Below are positions 6,481 to 12,017 of a stretch of DNA of 12,017 nucleotides, in pieces. A model generated the notes under the pieces. That model ran no database searches. It worked only from the letters and a program-made list of their open reading frames with translations, and was not told the DNA's origin. A program made the translations under genes and the position numbers. Every line of letters starts with the position of its first letter. The first letter of the stretch is position 1. The stretch is from Planctomycetaceae bacterium (GTDB lineage: Bacteria > Planctomycetota > Planctomycetia > Isosphaerales > Isosphaeraceae), in contig JAFANO010000534.1 of assembly GCA_019232645.1 (NCBI GenBank), positions 1 through 12,017 on the forward strand, read 5' to 3'.

Positions 6481-6918
6481 ATGGGACCCGCCGAGATCGT
6501 GGCGAGTCTGAAGGAACTCTGCGAGGAGAAAGGCCCGAGGCTGTCCACCGAGCAGATCGTGGCCTGGATCGACCGTCAGGGAGGCTACGAGTCGGACGCG
6601 GAACTGATCGCCTACGCCAAGAAGATGAAGGCGCGGCAATATGCCCGGATGCTCGACTACGAGGACGAGGAGTCGGGCCTGAGGATCAAGCGACTCTGGA
6701 GCTTCTACGACCACAGCCTGGGCCGTCGCTATTACGCCGACATCCTCCAGATGCCCGACGATCGCCGCCGCCGCCTGGTCCGGCAATACGCCCAGTTCGT
6801 CGAGCAGCTTCGCACGGTCCGGCGGGCCATGGCCGACTACTTCGCCGGTCAGCAATTCTTCGACTTCTACACCGAGGAAGCCGCCGAAGACGCTTCCACG
6901 GCGCGCCAGCGCGTCTGA
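6481..6918 (+). CDS. Hypothetical protein, 145 aa, charged and helical
   Basis: I do not recognise a family. The protein is soluble and strongly charged, with no signal peptide or membrane segment. It looks mostly alpha-helical: an N-terminal helix (PAEIVASLKELCEEKG), a turn and a second helix (LSTEQIVAWIDRQGG), then basic/aromatic stretches (AKKMKARQYARMLDYEDEE, LWSFYDHSLGRRYY, RRRRLVRQYAQFVEQLRTVRR). The pattern could suit a nucleic-acid or protein adaptor, but that is only an impression. ATG 6481 is supported by GGGGGA at about 10 nt upstream and by the promoter at 6378-6406; third positions are strongly G/C. The frame upstream to 6406 overlaps the promoter and is unlikely to be translated. 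A short ORF begins 16 nt after its stop. Confidence 0.75.
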   Translation: MGPAEIVASLKELCEEKGPRLSTEQIVAWIDRQGGYESDAELIAYAKKMKARQYARMLDYEDEESGLRIKRLWSFYDHSLGRRYYADILQMPDDRRRRLVRQYAQFVEQLRTVRRAMADYFAGQQFFDFYTEEAAEDASTARQRV

Positions 6919-6933
6919 TCCGCCTCCATCATC

Positions 6934-7110
6934 ATGATGTTCTCGAACACGCCGGCCGATGCCGGCTGGCCCATCACCGCCTGGTACGGCCGAGCCTTCG
7001 ACGCCATCTCGCGCCGGAGATTCGCCGAGGGGGGAACTCGCGCCAGGAGTGCGGGAGGGGTCGAGATGGCGCGAGTTGTCGACGTCCGGACTCCTGAAAT
7101 CCTCGATTGA
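6934..7110 (+). CDS. Possible small protein, 58 aa
   Basis: The frame starts with two consecutive ATGs (6934, 6937), begins MMFSNTPADAGWPITAWYGR and ends at TGA 7108-7110. Third positions are mostly G/C over the first 35 codons, as in real genes of this genome. It begins 16 nt after the 145-aa gene, so it could be cotranscribed. Against it: no ribosome-binding site is visible, the second half overlaps inverted repeats, and the opposite strand is also open here (GQPASAGVFENIMMMEADQ). It may instead be part of a longer gene lost from either strand. No function can be given. Confidence 0.3.
   Translation: MMFSNTPADAGWPITAWYGRAFDAISRRRFAEGGTRARSAGGVEMARVVDVRTPEILD
7003..7078. repeat. Overlapping, mutually exclusive inverted repeats
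   Basis: gccatctcg (7003-7011) pairs with cgagatggc (7062-7070), and aactcgcgcc (7035-7044) pairs with ggcgcgagtt (7069-7078). The two right-hand arms share bases, so only one stem can form fully at a time. They lie just upstream of the tRNA-Ser promoter. Confidence 0.5.
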
Positions 7111-7136
7111 CGCTCACGGACTGGGTTTGGTAGGGT
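7107..7136 (+). promoter_or_regulatory. Candidate tRNA-Ser promoter
   Basis: TTGACG (7107-7112), an 18-bp spacer and TAGGGT (7131-7136) lie about 50 bp before the tRNA. The -35 differs from consensus at one position. It overlaps the end of the 58-aa ORF. Confidence 0.42.
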
Positions 7137-7189
7137 TTGAAAATCCTCGCCGCGCAGGTCCCTCCTGGTTTGGCGAGCGTCGCATCTTG

Positions 7190-7279
7190 GGAGAGGTGGC
7201 TGAGTGGTCGAAAGCGGCGGTTTGCTAAACCGTTAGACGGGGTCAACTCGTCTCGGGGGTTCGAATCCCCCCCTCTCCG
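7190..7279 (+). tRNA. tRNA-Ser (anticodon GCU)
   Basis: A 90-nt class II tRNA reading AGC/AGU serine codons. The acceptor stem ggagagg (7190-7196) pairs perfectly with cctctcc (7272-7278), followed by discriminator G at 7279. The anticodon arm is gcggt-TTGCTAA-accgt, with GCT in positions 34-36. A long variable arm (agacg...cgtct) and the T arm gggggttcgaatccccc follow. CCA is not encoded. The long variable arm and anticodon make the identity firm. Confidence 0.96.
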
Positions 7280-7318
7280 CTCATCGCCGTCTAGAACCGT
7301 CACAACCTGCCCAAACCC

Positions 7319-7347
7319 CTCGACGACGGGGGGTGAGGTCGAGTTTT
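7319..7347 (+). terminator. Weak terminator-like hairpin after tRNA-Ser
   Basis: ctcgac (7319-7324) pairs with gtcgag (7338-7343), and TTTT follows at 7344-7347. The loop is 13 nt, long for an intrinsic terminator. From 7348 to about 7690 I see no convincing gene; the frames there are shadows or read-through. Confidence 0.3.
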
Positions 7348-7689
7348 CCGTTTGGCACTCCCTCCGTCTCCATCCCGCCAGGAACCGTCCCCGTCCCGAC
7401 ATGCCCCCAGACCGCTACCTAAAATGCGACCCGCGCGATGCCCGATGATGATGACTTGGCCGAAGTCATTGTGCGCTGAGACCGACGGCCCGTGGCGGTC
7501 AGGGCTGGCATCGTGGCAATGGTCAAGGCGTCTGCCCCTTCCCCCTCGGATTCTCAAAACCCTCAGAATACTCGAAACCCCCGTCGGACCCGGAAATGGG
7601 GGAAGCCATGACTCGCCGACCGGCTGACCCCGCCGCGGGACCTGCCCCCCGGCAGTCGCCGTCCCGCGTAGAATGAAGATACTGAGCGT

Positions 7690-8070
7690 CGCGCAAAGAA
7701 CTTAACCTTTCCAGCCCCAGGCCCGCCCCTTCGAAGAACGACTGGATCAAGCGCGGCTTCTGTCGCGAGCGGCCGATCGCGAGATGGAGTTCCAGGTGAG
7801 GTTCCTCCAAGTCCAGGCACACCAGGTTGCGCATCTCGACGAGCTTCAGGTGCTGCCAGGCTCCCTCGACCGGGTTCAGGTCCGGGGCGTACGGAGGCAA
7901 TCGCTCGATCCGCACGCCACGGTCCCAGGCGCCGGCCAGGAACTCTTTGACCAAGCCCGGCAGGAGGTCGAATCGCGATTCGTCCACTCCCGCAGCCGAT
8001 CGTCTTCAACGACCCGACACAGGCCCGAAATCGGACGAAAATCGTGATGCCCTAAGTTATTGACAGGCCT
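7690..8070 (-). mobile_element. Internally deleted IS630-like element (boundaries approximate)
   Basis: A minus-strand transposase remnant is bordered by short related ends: aactta at 7699-7704 inside gcgcaaagaactta on the left, and on the right the complementary taagttattgaca at 8053-8065. That is an imperfect inverted repeat around TAAGTTNTT. The resulting unit is about 370 bp against roughly 1.1 kb for complete IS630 elements. The family call comes from the transposase motifs; the exact edges are tentative. Confidence 0.5.
7720..7987 (-). pseudogene. IS630-family transposase with most of the DDE domain deleted
   Basis: The remnant begins VDESRFDLLPGLV, resembling the first catalytic-Asp motif of IS630 transposases (DESGFxLLPxxV). 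It passes at once into KEFLAGAWDRGVRIERLPPYAPDLNPVEGAWQHLK, the C-terminal block that carries the catalytic Glu (in NPVE). About 70 residues that normally separate them, including the second Asp, are absent, as is everything before the first motif (a TGA lies 7 codons upstream). The frame remains open to 7523, but family-like sequence stops around FFEGAGLGL near 7715. It cannot be active. Confidence 0.75.
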
Positions 8071-8383
8071 ATACTTGCGAAAATATATCGTCGTAAATCC
8101 TGTCCCAGAAACAATGTGAAACATCTTCGATAAACCTCGGCATTCAAGCCGTTTGTCGGGCCGTTGATCTTTTTCACGAATCCCTTGTTGCGGGAGAGAT
8201 CGGATCGATGACCGCCCCTTCTGGCGGGGACCGAGGGCGAAGGCGTGGTCATGGTCGTTCCGAAGTCCCCGGTGCGGGGGCGATCGGCCCGATGATCATG
8301 CCGGATCCCTGAGGCGAGGTTGATCAGGCTCCTTCGGGGACCGAATCGCTCACCAGCAGGTAGGATCGCGAAGGACGAATTCG
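8071..8383. other. Gene-poor, partly AT-rich gap
   Basis: No supported gene. The first 120 bp (about 8053-8190) are visibly AT-richer than the rest of the window, with runs such as aaaatatat and tctttttcac. TTGACA (8060-8065) and TATATC (8084-8089) are 18 bp apart and would fire rightward, but the next start codon is 295 bp away. Minus-strand frames here show no family motif. From about 8200 the base composition returns to normal and leads into the Gly-rich gene. Confidence 0.5.
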
Positions 8384-9136
8384 ATGAGTCACCGTCCCGT
8401 GTTACGCCCCGACCTCAACGCGTGTGCTCTGGAAGACCGTTGTCTCCCGGCCCCCCTCTCGTTGGTCAATTCCTTCCTCTCGTTCAACCTGGTGACCAAT
8501 CAGATGGTCGTCCCCGGCACCAGCCCGAGCTCGGGCGGGGGCGGTGGAAACAGCAGCTACCCCGGTCCCTCGTTTTATTTCGTCACGGTCGGGCTCAGCG
8601 TCAATAACGGGTCCTCGGGCGGGAGCACGGGGTCTCTGCTTTCCGTTTTTCAGTTCAACGGTACCCTCCTGGGCACGCTTGGCGGGGGTGGCGGAGGCGG
8701 GGGCGGCGGCTCTTCGGCAAGCCCCAACGGCACCTCCGGTTCCGGTGGCAACTCGAATGTCGGCGGCTATAGCAGCAGCTTCAGTTCCGGCTACAACACC
8801 AGCCTTGGCGCCACGAATAACTACGGCATGGGTACCAGCACCCTGGGAACAATCCCCGTGCACACATACGGCGGGGGCGGCGATGTCCAGGATGCTCCGG
8901 GGTTCCAGGGCGGCACGGGTCCCTCCGCCCCATCGAATTCGAGTTCGAATCCGAACCCGAGTCAAGGCATCGGAGGTCTTCCGAGCGCCACGCCCGGCGT
9001 CAATACAATGGGGCCCGCCGCGACCCTCAACCTCTGGAAGAACCTGCTGGGGAAGTCGCCCGCCATCCCCACGATGATGCCGACTGGGCCGGCCCCCAGC
9101 TTGGCGCCGAGTACGCCGGGGCCGGATCGACCCTGA
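8384..9136 (+). CDS. Gly/Ser-rich surface-type protein with N-terminal LEDR motif, 250 aa
   Basis: The N-terminus MSHRPVLRPDLNACALEDRCLPAPLS carries the ALEDRxLPA-type motif that opens many large planctomycete cell-surface or secreted proteins (family knowledge; its exact role is not settled). A short hydrophobic stretch (SLVNSFLSFNLV) follows, then low-complexity sequence: Gly/Ser/Asn-rich segments, ten consecutive Gly at residues 100-109 (8681-8710), a Tyr/Asn/Ser region (GGYSSSFSSGYNTSLG) and a Pro-rich tail. Members with this N-terminus are often many hundreds of residues long, so at 250 aa this one is small and has no recognisable catalytic or binding domain. The start at 8384 is preceded by aagga at 8-nt spacing. 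It stands alone between mobile-element remnants. A role in cell envelope or matrix is inferred. Confidence 0.72.
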   Translation: MSHRPVLRPDLNACALEDRCLPAPLSLVNSFLSFNLVTNQMVVPGTSPSSGGGGGNSSYPGPSFYFVTVGLSVNNGSSGGSTGSLLSVFQFNGTLLGTLGGGGGGGGGGSSASPNGTSGSGGNSNVGGYSSSFSSGYNTSLGATNNYGMGTSTLGTIPVHTYGGGGDVQDAPGFQGGTGPSAPSNSSSNPNPSQGIGGLPSATPGVNTMGPAATLNLWKNLLGKSPAIPTMMPTGPAPSLAPSTPGPDRP

Positions 9137-9253
9137 TCCCTCGCCTTGGCCCTCGGCCAGACCTGGTGATCGGAGACCGAAATGGACCCCTGGAACTGGA
9201 CAGCTCGGGATGTGAGACTGATCGAAGGTCACTGTTCCATCCCGAGGTGCGTC

Positions 9254-9382
9254 ATGGCCGGTACGAAGAAACGACACCCAGCCGCTTTCAAGGCGAGGGT
9301 CGCCCTGGAGGCCGCCAAGCAGACCAGGATCGCCGCCGAGCTCGCCAAGGCGCTCCAGGTCCACCCGGTCCGGATCAGCGAC
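9254..9382 (+). pseudogene. IS3-family OrfA N-terminal fragment
   Basis: ATG 9254, preceded by gagg, encodes MAGTKKRHPAAFKARVALEA followed by AELAKALQVHPVRISD. This is the helix-turn-helix start of IS3-type OrfA, which binds the terminal repeats. Family-like sequence stops after 43 codons, near a small frameshift (actctggagg where a Trp codon is expected), and the leucine-zipper part is missing. Confidence 0.75.
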
Positions 9383-9408
9383 TCTGGAGGAGCGTTAAAT
9401 ACAAATAT

Positions 9409-9529
9409 ATATATATTAAAGACTATGAACTAGTACCGGAGCTGGTGTCGGGCCTGACGGCCTCCTTCCGGTTCTACGACTGAGGAGCGTCCCCATCAGT
9501 CACTCGATGAACGGACGCCCGGGGAGGTC
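9409..9529 (+). pseudogene. IS3-family OrfB C-terminal fragment, frameshifted
   Basis: IYIKDYELVPELVSGLTASF leads to RFYD at 9480. One extra T (9481) then shifts the frame, after which EERPHQSLDERTPGEV continues to 9529. Together these match the end of IS3 OrfB, whose usual form is FYNxERPHQSLGxRTPAEVY. The catalytic DDE core is absent. The first codons lie in an unusually AT-rich tract (9396-9437). Confidence 0.72.
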
Positions 9530-9626
9530 GATCGAGCCGGGGTTCGCGGGAGGACGAGCGAGGGAGGGCCTGAACAAATACAGGCCGCCTGGGCTGTCCA
9601 GGATTTGGGGCCCACGATCGGTTGTC

Positions 9627-9651
9627 GAGCCGGGCCGGCCGGACCCGGCTC
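9627..9651. terminator. GC-rich hairpin at the end of the 79-aa gene
   Basis: gagccggg (9627-9634) pairs with cccggctc (9644-9651) across a 9-nt loop. It overlaps the stop codon of the minus-strand 79-aa gene and lies just beyond the IS3-like element. No T-run follows on either strand, so termination is only a possibility. Confidence 0.3.
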
Positions 9652-9889
9652 AGCCTGCGCCGTAAGGCGACGAAGAGAAGCCGATGCGTTCGATCCGGCC
9701 GTCGGGATAGCGGACGTGGGTGACGCTCGGGGGCAGTGAGGCCAGATCGGTGCTGGAGTCCACGTCGATCAGTTGTCCCGTCTGCTCGAGTCGCTTGTAA
9801 AATAGGTGAGCGGCATCGTCCTGCTTCGAGGGCGGGTGTTCACCATCGGGTTTCGCCGGGGTATCACGACGTGGTGGTCGAGGGTTCAT
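9650..9889 (-). CDS. Small hypothetical protein, 79 aa
   Basis: Not recognised. The protein begins MNPRPPRRDTPAKPDGEHPP, a basic, Pro-rich and probably disordered N-terminus. A more ordered part follows, with a helix-like HLFYKRLEQTGQLID and a segment SVTHVRYPDGRIERIGFSSS that looks like a short beta-hairpin. There is no signal peptide or membrane segment. ATG 9889 is supported by GGAGGA about 9 nt upstream. It lies 116 bp downstream of the metallopeptidase gene on the same strand, but a perfect TATAAT flanked by palindromes in that gap suggests its own regulated promoter. Acting as regulator or partner of the peptidase is possible but only inferred from neighbourhood. Confidence 0.65.
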   Translation of the reverse strand: MNPRPPRRDTPAKPDGEHPPSKQDDAAHLFYKRLEQTGQLIDVDSSTDLASLPPSVTHVRYPDGRIERIGFSSSPYGAG

Positions 9890-9926
9890 GTGCGCGTCCT
9901 CCAAAAGGAGCTCGGGACCGGGACGC

Positions 9927-9968
9927 CGAGGGGTTCCCCCTCGATTATAGCGGCGAGGGGTCCCCTCG
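9927..9968 (-). promoter_or_regulatory. TATAAT flanked by twin palindromes (promoter/operator candidate)
   Basis: On the minus strand a perfect TATAAT (complement of 9944-9949) sits between two palindromes with identical 7-bp arms: cgagggg-ttc-cccctcg at 9927-9943 and cgagggg-t-cccctcg at 9954-9968. The centres are 26 bp apart. The upstream palindrome would occupy the -35/-10 spacer, the downstream one the transcription start. No good -35 is seen (TGCTCG at 17-bp spacing). The layout suits a repressor- or activator-controlled promoter for the 79-aa gene; paired RNA hairpins are the alternative. Confidence 0.5.
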
Positions 9969-10005
9969 AGCATCCCATCCACCAGCCGTGCCGTGGGGCG
10001 TCCGC

Positions 10006-11724
10006 CTACCGGCGGTGGCGGCAGCGGCCCAGCCCGCAGTCGAAGAGTACGCGTTTCAGAACGGCTTGGCCGTCGTCGGTCTGTTCCAGCCTGTGCGTCG
10101 ACTGCCCCGCCGCCCGATGACCGGCCGGGAAGAGTTCCTTCGGCAGCAGGCCCTTGGCCGTCTCGAGGTCGATCCTGCCGAGCTGAATCAGGTCTTCGAC
10201 GAACGAGCGGGCGTGATCCTTGGGCGAGCGGTTCGCGGGGCGCGGAGCGGCGAACATGGCGGGTGTCAGGTTGAACCGCTGGTCCTCGTCGGGGGCGTGG
10301 ACCCGGATCGTGAGGCCGAAGCTGGTGTTGACGGCGTAGGTGGGCAAGACCGGGGCGTCCTTGGCGGTGCGCCGGTAGCCGTCGCTGATCTGGCCGCCGA
10401 AAGCCAGGAGCCAGTCATCCCTGTTGTCCGGGACCCGCGTCACCTGGGGGGTCGGGGCTCTGGACAGGCTGGCCGCCGCGTCGGGCGAGAGGATCCCGCG
10501 CTCGACGAAGGAACTGCTGAGTGCGACGCGGTACTTCCCGTTGTTGCGGGCTTGGTCGGCCTGGATCATCGCCGCGGCAACCTGGCTGAAGTAGTCGGTC
10601 GAGAGCGACGCGGTGAGGACTCCGTCGACCAGGATCTGACCCATCTCGGCGCTGACGCTGAGCAGAGTGTCGCTGGTCGGTTCGCCGGCGACCTTGAGCA
10701 TCCGGGCCAGCGCATCGAAGAAGCCGCCGGTGAAGACCCTCGAGAAGAAGTGCGCCTCCGAGGAGAGCTGGTTCGACGGGGCGATCGGCGGCAGCTCGGT
10801 CGGGTCCTGGTAGAAGAACCGGTTGGCGGCGTTCCGGAGGCTATCGGGATCGACAGCGGTCGGCGAGAGCTGGCGGATGGCCCAGCCGAGCTGCTCGGCG
10901 AGACGGGAGAGCCGCGAGTTGACGTTGAGCTGTCCCTGTGTCTCGTCGAGCACCTGTTGCCGGAGGCCCGGCAATTGCAACCCGCTGAGGATGGCGCTCA
11001 TGTCACCGAACGATTCGTGAAAGGCGGCCGTCTCGATATTGGCGGCGTCGAACAGCTCCGGCCGGATGGCGTCGAGGATCGCGTGCCCAAGCTCGTGGCA
11101 GACGACGTCCGGACTCTCCCCGGAGAAGAACGTCCGGCCCCTCACGCTCTTCTTGTAGAAGCGAAGGCCGGAGATGCGGGAGTAGTTGGCGTTGAGGTCC
11201 TCTCCGGCGACCAGGGTCACTTGCATCGGCGCGGCGACGGTGGTCCATCGCGTCCCGTTGGGCAGCAGAGGCGCCCAGAAGTTGATGCCCCGAGCGATCG
11301 CCTCCGACGCTGCCCAGAACCGAAAACCGTCGGTGTCGGGGGCGTAGATGGCAGGCGCCGGACCGCCCCCGACGACCTCGGTCTGGAGCAGGGCGTGGCC
11401 GTTGGTTGGCAGGTCCGTCGCGACCGGGGTAGCGAGCGGTGGGTTGGTCGTCGGGACCGCCTCGCTGAATGGGTCGTCCTCCCAGTGGTTGACCTGGATG
11501 CCCGGTGCTGCGCCGACTCCGGCGCCGGGCGCTTCGCCTCGCTCAGGTTGCGGGGCGAGGCGGCCAGCCTCCTGGGTCATCGATTGCAGGAGTCTCGTCA
11601 TCTCCTTGAGCGAGGATCGGATATCGTCGGCGACTTCCGTCAGTTTCTGGGCGGCCGCGGCGAGGTTCTCGCCACCGCCGGCGGTCGATTCAGCCAGGAT
11701 CACACCGTCGCTATTTTGGTCCAT
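10006..11724 (-). CDS. Zinc metallopeptidase, thermolysin-like gluzincin (HELGH), 572 aa
   Basis: A putative zinc protease. HELGH at residues 210-214 supplies two zinc-ligand His and the catalytic Glu. E237 in AAFHESFGDMSAIL is placed as the third ligand, as in the M4-type NExxSD helix. H325 in SSEAHFFSRVFTGGFFDAL resembles the thermolysin transition-state His region. The N-terminus (residues 20-52, ENLAAAAQKLTEVADDIRSS onward) is a probable coiled coil, followed by a Pro/Gly-rich linker to about 105. There is no signal peptide and no cleavable pro-region of the usual secreted thermolysin type, so it is either cytoplasmic or exported by another route. The C-terminal 200 residues show no family I know. 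The start at 11724 is chosen for its strong GGGAGGAG site; the upstream frame to 11970 lacks one. The downstream neighbour is the 79-aa gene. Peptidase class fairly sure; substrate unknown. Confidence 0.82.
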   Translation of the reverse strand: MDQNSDGVILAESTAGGGENLAAAAQKLTEVADDIRSSLKEMTRLLQSMTQEAGRLAPQPERGEAPGAGVGAAPGIQVNHWEDDPFSEAVPTTNPPLATPVATDLPTNGHALLQTEVVGGGPAPAIYAPDTDGFRFWAASEAIARGINFWAPLLPNGTRWTTVAAPMQVTLVAGEDLNANYSRISGLRFYKKSVRGRTFFSGESPDVVCHELGHAILDAIRPELFDAANIETAAFHESFGDMSAILSGLQLPGLRQQVLDETQGQLNVNSRLSRLAEQLGWAIRQLSPTAVDPDSLRNAANRFFYQDPTELPPIAPSNQLSSEAHFFSRVFTGGFFDALARMLKVAGEPTSDTLLSVSAEMGQILVDGVLTASLSTDYFSQVAAAMIQADQARNNGKYRVALSSSFVERGILSPDAAASLSRAPTPQVTRVPDNRDDWLLAFGGQISDGYRRTAKDAPVLPTYAVNTSFGLTIRVHAPDEDQRFNLTPAMFAAPRPANRSPKDHARSFVEDLIQLGRIDLETAKGLLPKELFPAGHRAAGQSTHRLEQTDDGQAVLKRVLFDCGLGRCRHRR

Positions 11725-11972
11725 GATCTCCTCCCGACAAGCTGTCCGCACGTGGTCAGGAACACGTTGTGCCCGTTCAATCCGATACTTCCGGGGATGC
11801 CCAGCCGTGCTCGGAGGCCAGTCGCCGCCCTCGGCGCGCGGTGAACCCGATTGTGACCCTGGGCTCGCGCGAGGCATCCGAGAGTGATCACTGCGAGACT
11901 CGGTCCTACGCCTTGGCTCCTGGAGCACCAGGGAGCGCCGCCCTGCATTGGGCGCGTGGACGGCCGACATAA

Positions 11973-11988
11973 CGACCGCGATCGGTCG
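11973..11988. repeat. Small palindrome upstream of the metallopeptidase
   Basis: cgaccg-cgat-cggtcg forms a 6-bp stem with a 4-base loop, about 250 bp upstream of the peptidase start. The 11725-12017 region holds no convincing gene; I see no strong promoter match for the peptidase in it. Confidence 0.3.
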
Positions 11989-12017
11989 CTTTGGGGATCG
12001 GGAGAGGCCCCCGAACT

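Larger units (their letters stand above)
9183..9614 (+). mobile_element. 432-bp internally deleted IS3-like element with both termini
   Basis: The left end at 9183-9203 (tggacccc...ctggacag) is matched by the complement of 9594-9614 (tggg-cccc...ctggacag): 15 of 21 positions agree, and the outer tggnccc and inner ctggacag blocks agree except at one base. Inside are the orfA start (9254) and, after a large deletion, the orfB tail (from 9409). Complete IS3 elements are about 1.2-1.5 kb. The sequence cga lies near both edges (9178-9180, 9615-9617) and might be a target duplication, but the left copy is 2 bp away from the repeat. Confidence 0.72.

Noticed and set aside
7190..8070. Integration (att) site at tRNA-Ser
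   Set aside because: The tRNA is followed by mobile-element debris, but no second copy of its 3' end was found; gttcgaatcc at about 8950 is only a 10-base match inside the Gly-rich gene. No integrase is present.
9736..11844. 702-aa plus-strand open frame at the right end
   Set aside because: Antisense shadow of the metallopeptidase and small gene. Val/Gly/Arg/Glu-rich composition, no family motif and no ribosome site.
1..12017. CRISPR array, rRNA genes or replication origin
   Set aside because: No regularly spaced repeats, rRNA sequence, DnaA-box clusters or iterons were seen.

Overview
The window is high-GC bacterial DNA with strong G/C third-position bias. It most resembles a planctomycete of the Isosphaeraceae/Gemmataceae type. 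The grounds are the planctomycete-like DnaE sequence, a Gly/Ser-rich protein opening with the planctomycete-style ALEDRxLPA motif, a diheme cytochrome c and widely spaced single genes. The lineage call is an inference from sequence memory, not from a search.

Layout. 1-771 (minus) is a partial dnaE. It meets head-to-head, at the exactly homologous codon, a second and divergent partial dnaE on the plus strand (763-2832) that runs to the normal end of the gene. The two arms mirror each other base for base around position 768/769, with no net indel over 768 bp, but are only about three-quarters identical in protein. A chimeric or rearranged join is the likeliest reading. Next come a Nit1-type amidase (3071-3883, plus) and then two small non-autonomous mobile elements: a 240-bp IS5-like deletion derivative and a 152-bp nested-palindrome MITE candidate. 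On the minus strand follow an SMP-30/gluconolactonase C-terminal remnant (4393-4690) and a diheme c-type cytochrome with a signal peptide (4766-6118). Back on the plus strand are a hypothetical 145-aa gene with a good promoter (6481-6918), a possible 58-aa ORF, a tRNA-Ser(GCU) (7190-7279), an internally deleted IS630-like remnant, an AT-rich gap without a gene, the Gly-rich surface-type protein (8384-9136) and a 432-bp IS3-like deletion derivative with both terminal repeats. The right end (minus) holds a cytoplasmic-looking HELGH zinc metallopeptidase (10006-11724), followed by a 79-aa protein (9650-9889). The small gene has its own promoter-like region: a perfect TATAAT flanked by two palindromes with identical 7-bp arms.

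Functionally this is not one pathway. Housekeeping genes (dnaE, tRNA-Ser, Nit1-type amidase) sit among accessory genes and decayed mobile elements. The most notable patterns are (i) the mirror-image dnaE junction, (ii) three different IS families all reduced the same way, to termini plus the transposase N- and C-terminal ends, and (iii) the metallopeptidase/small-protein pair with the twin-palindrome control region.
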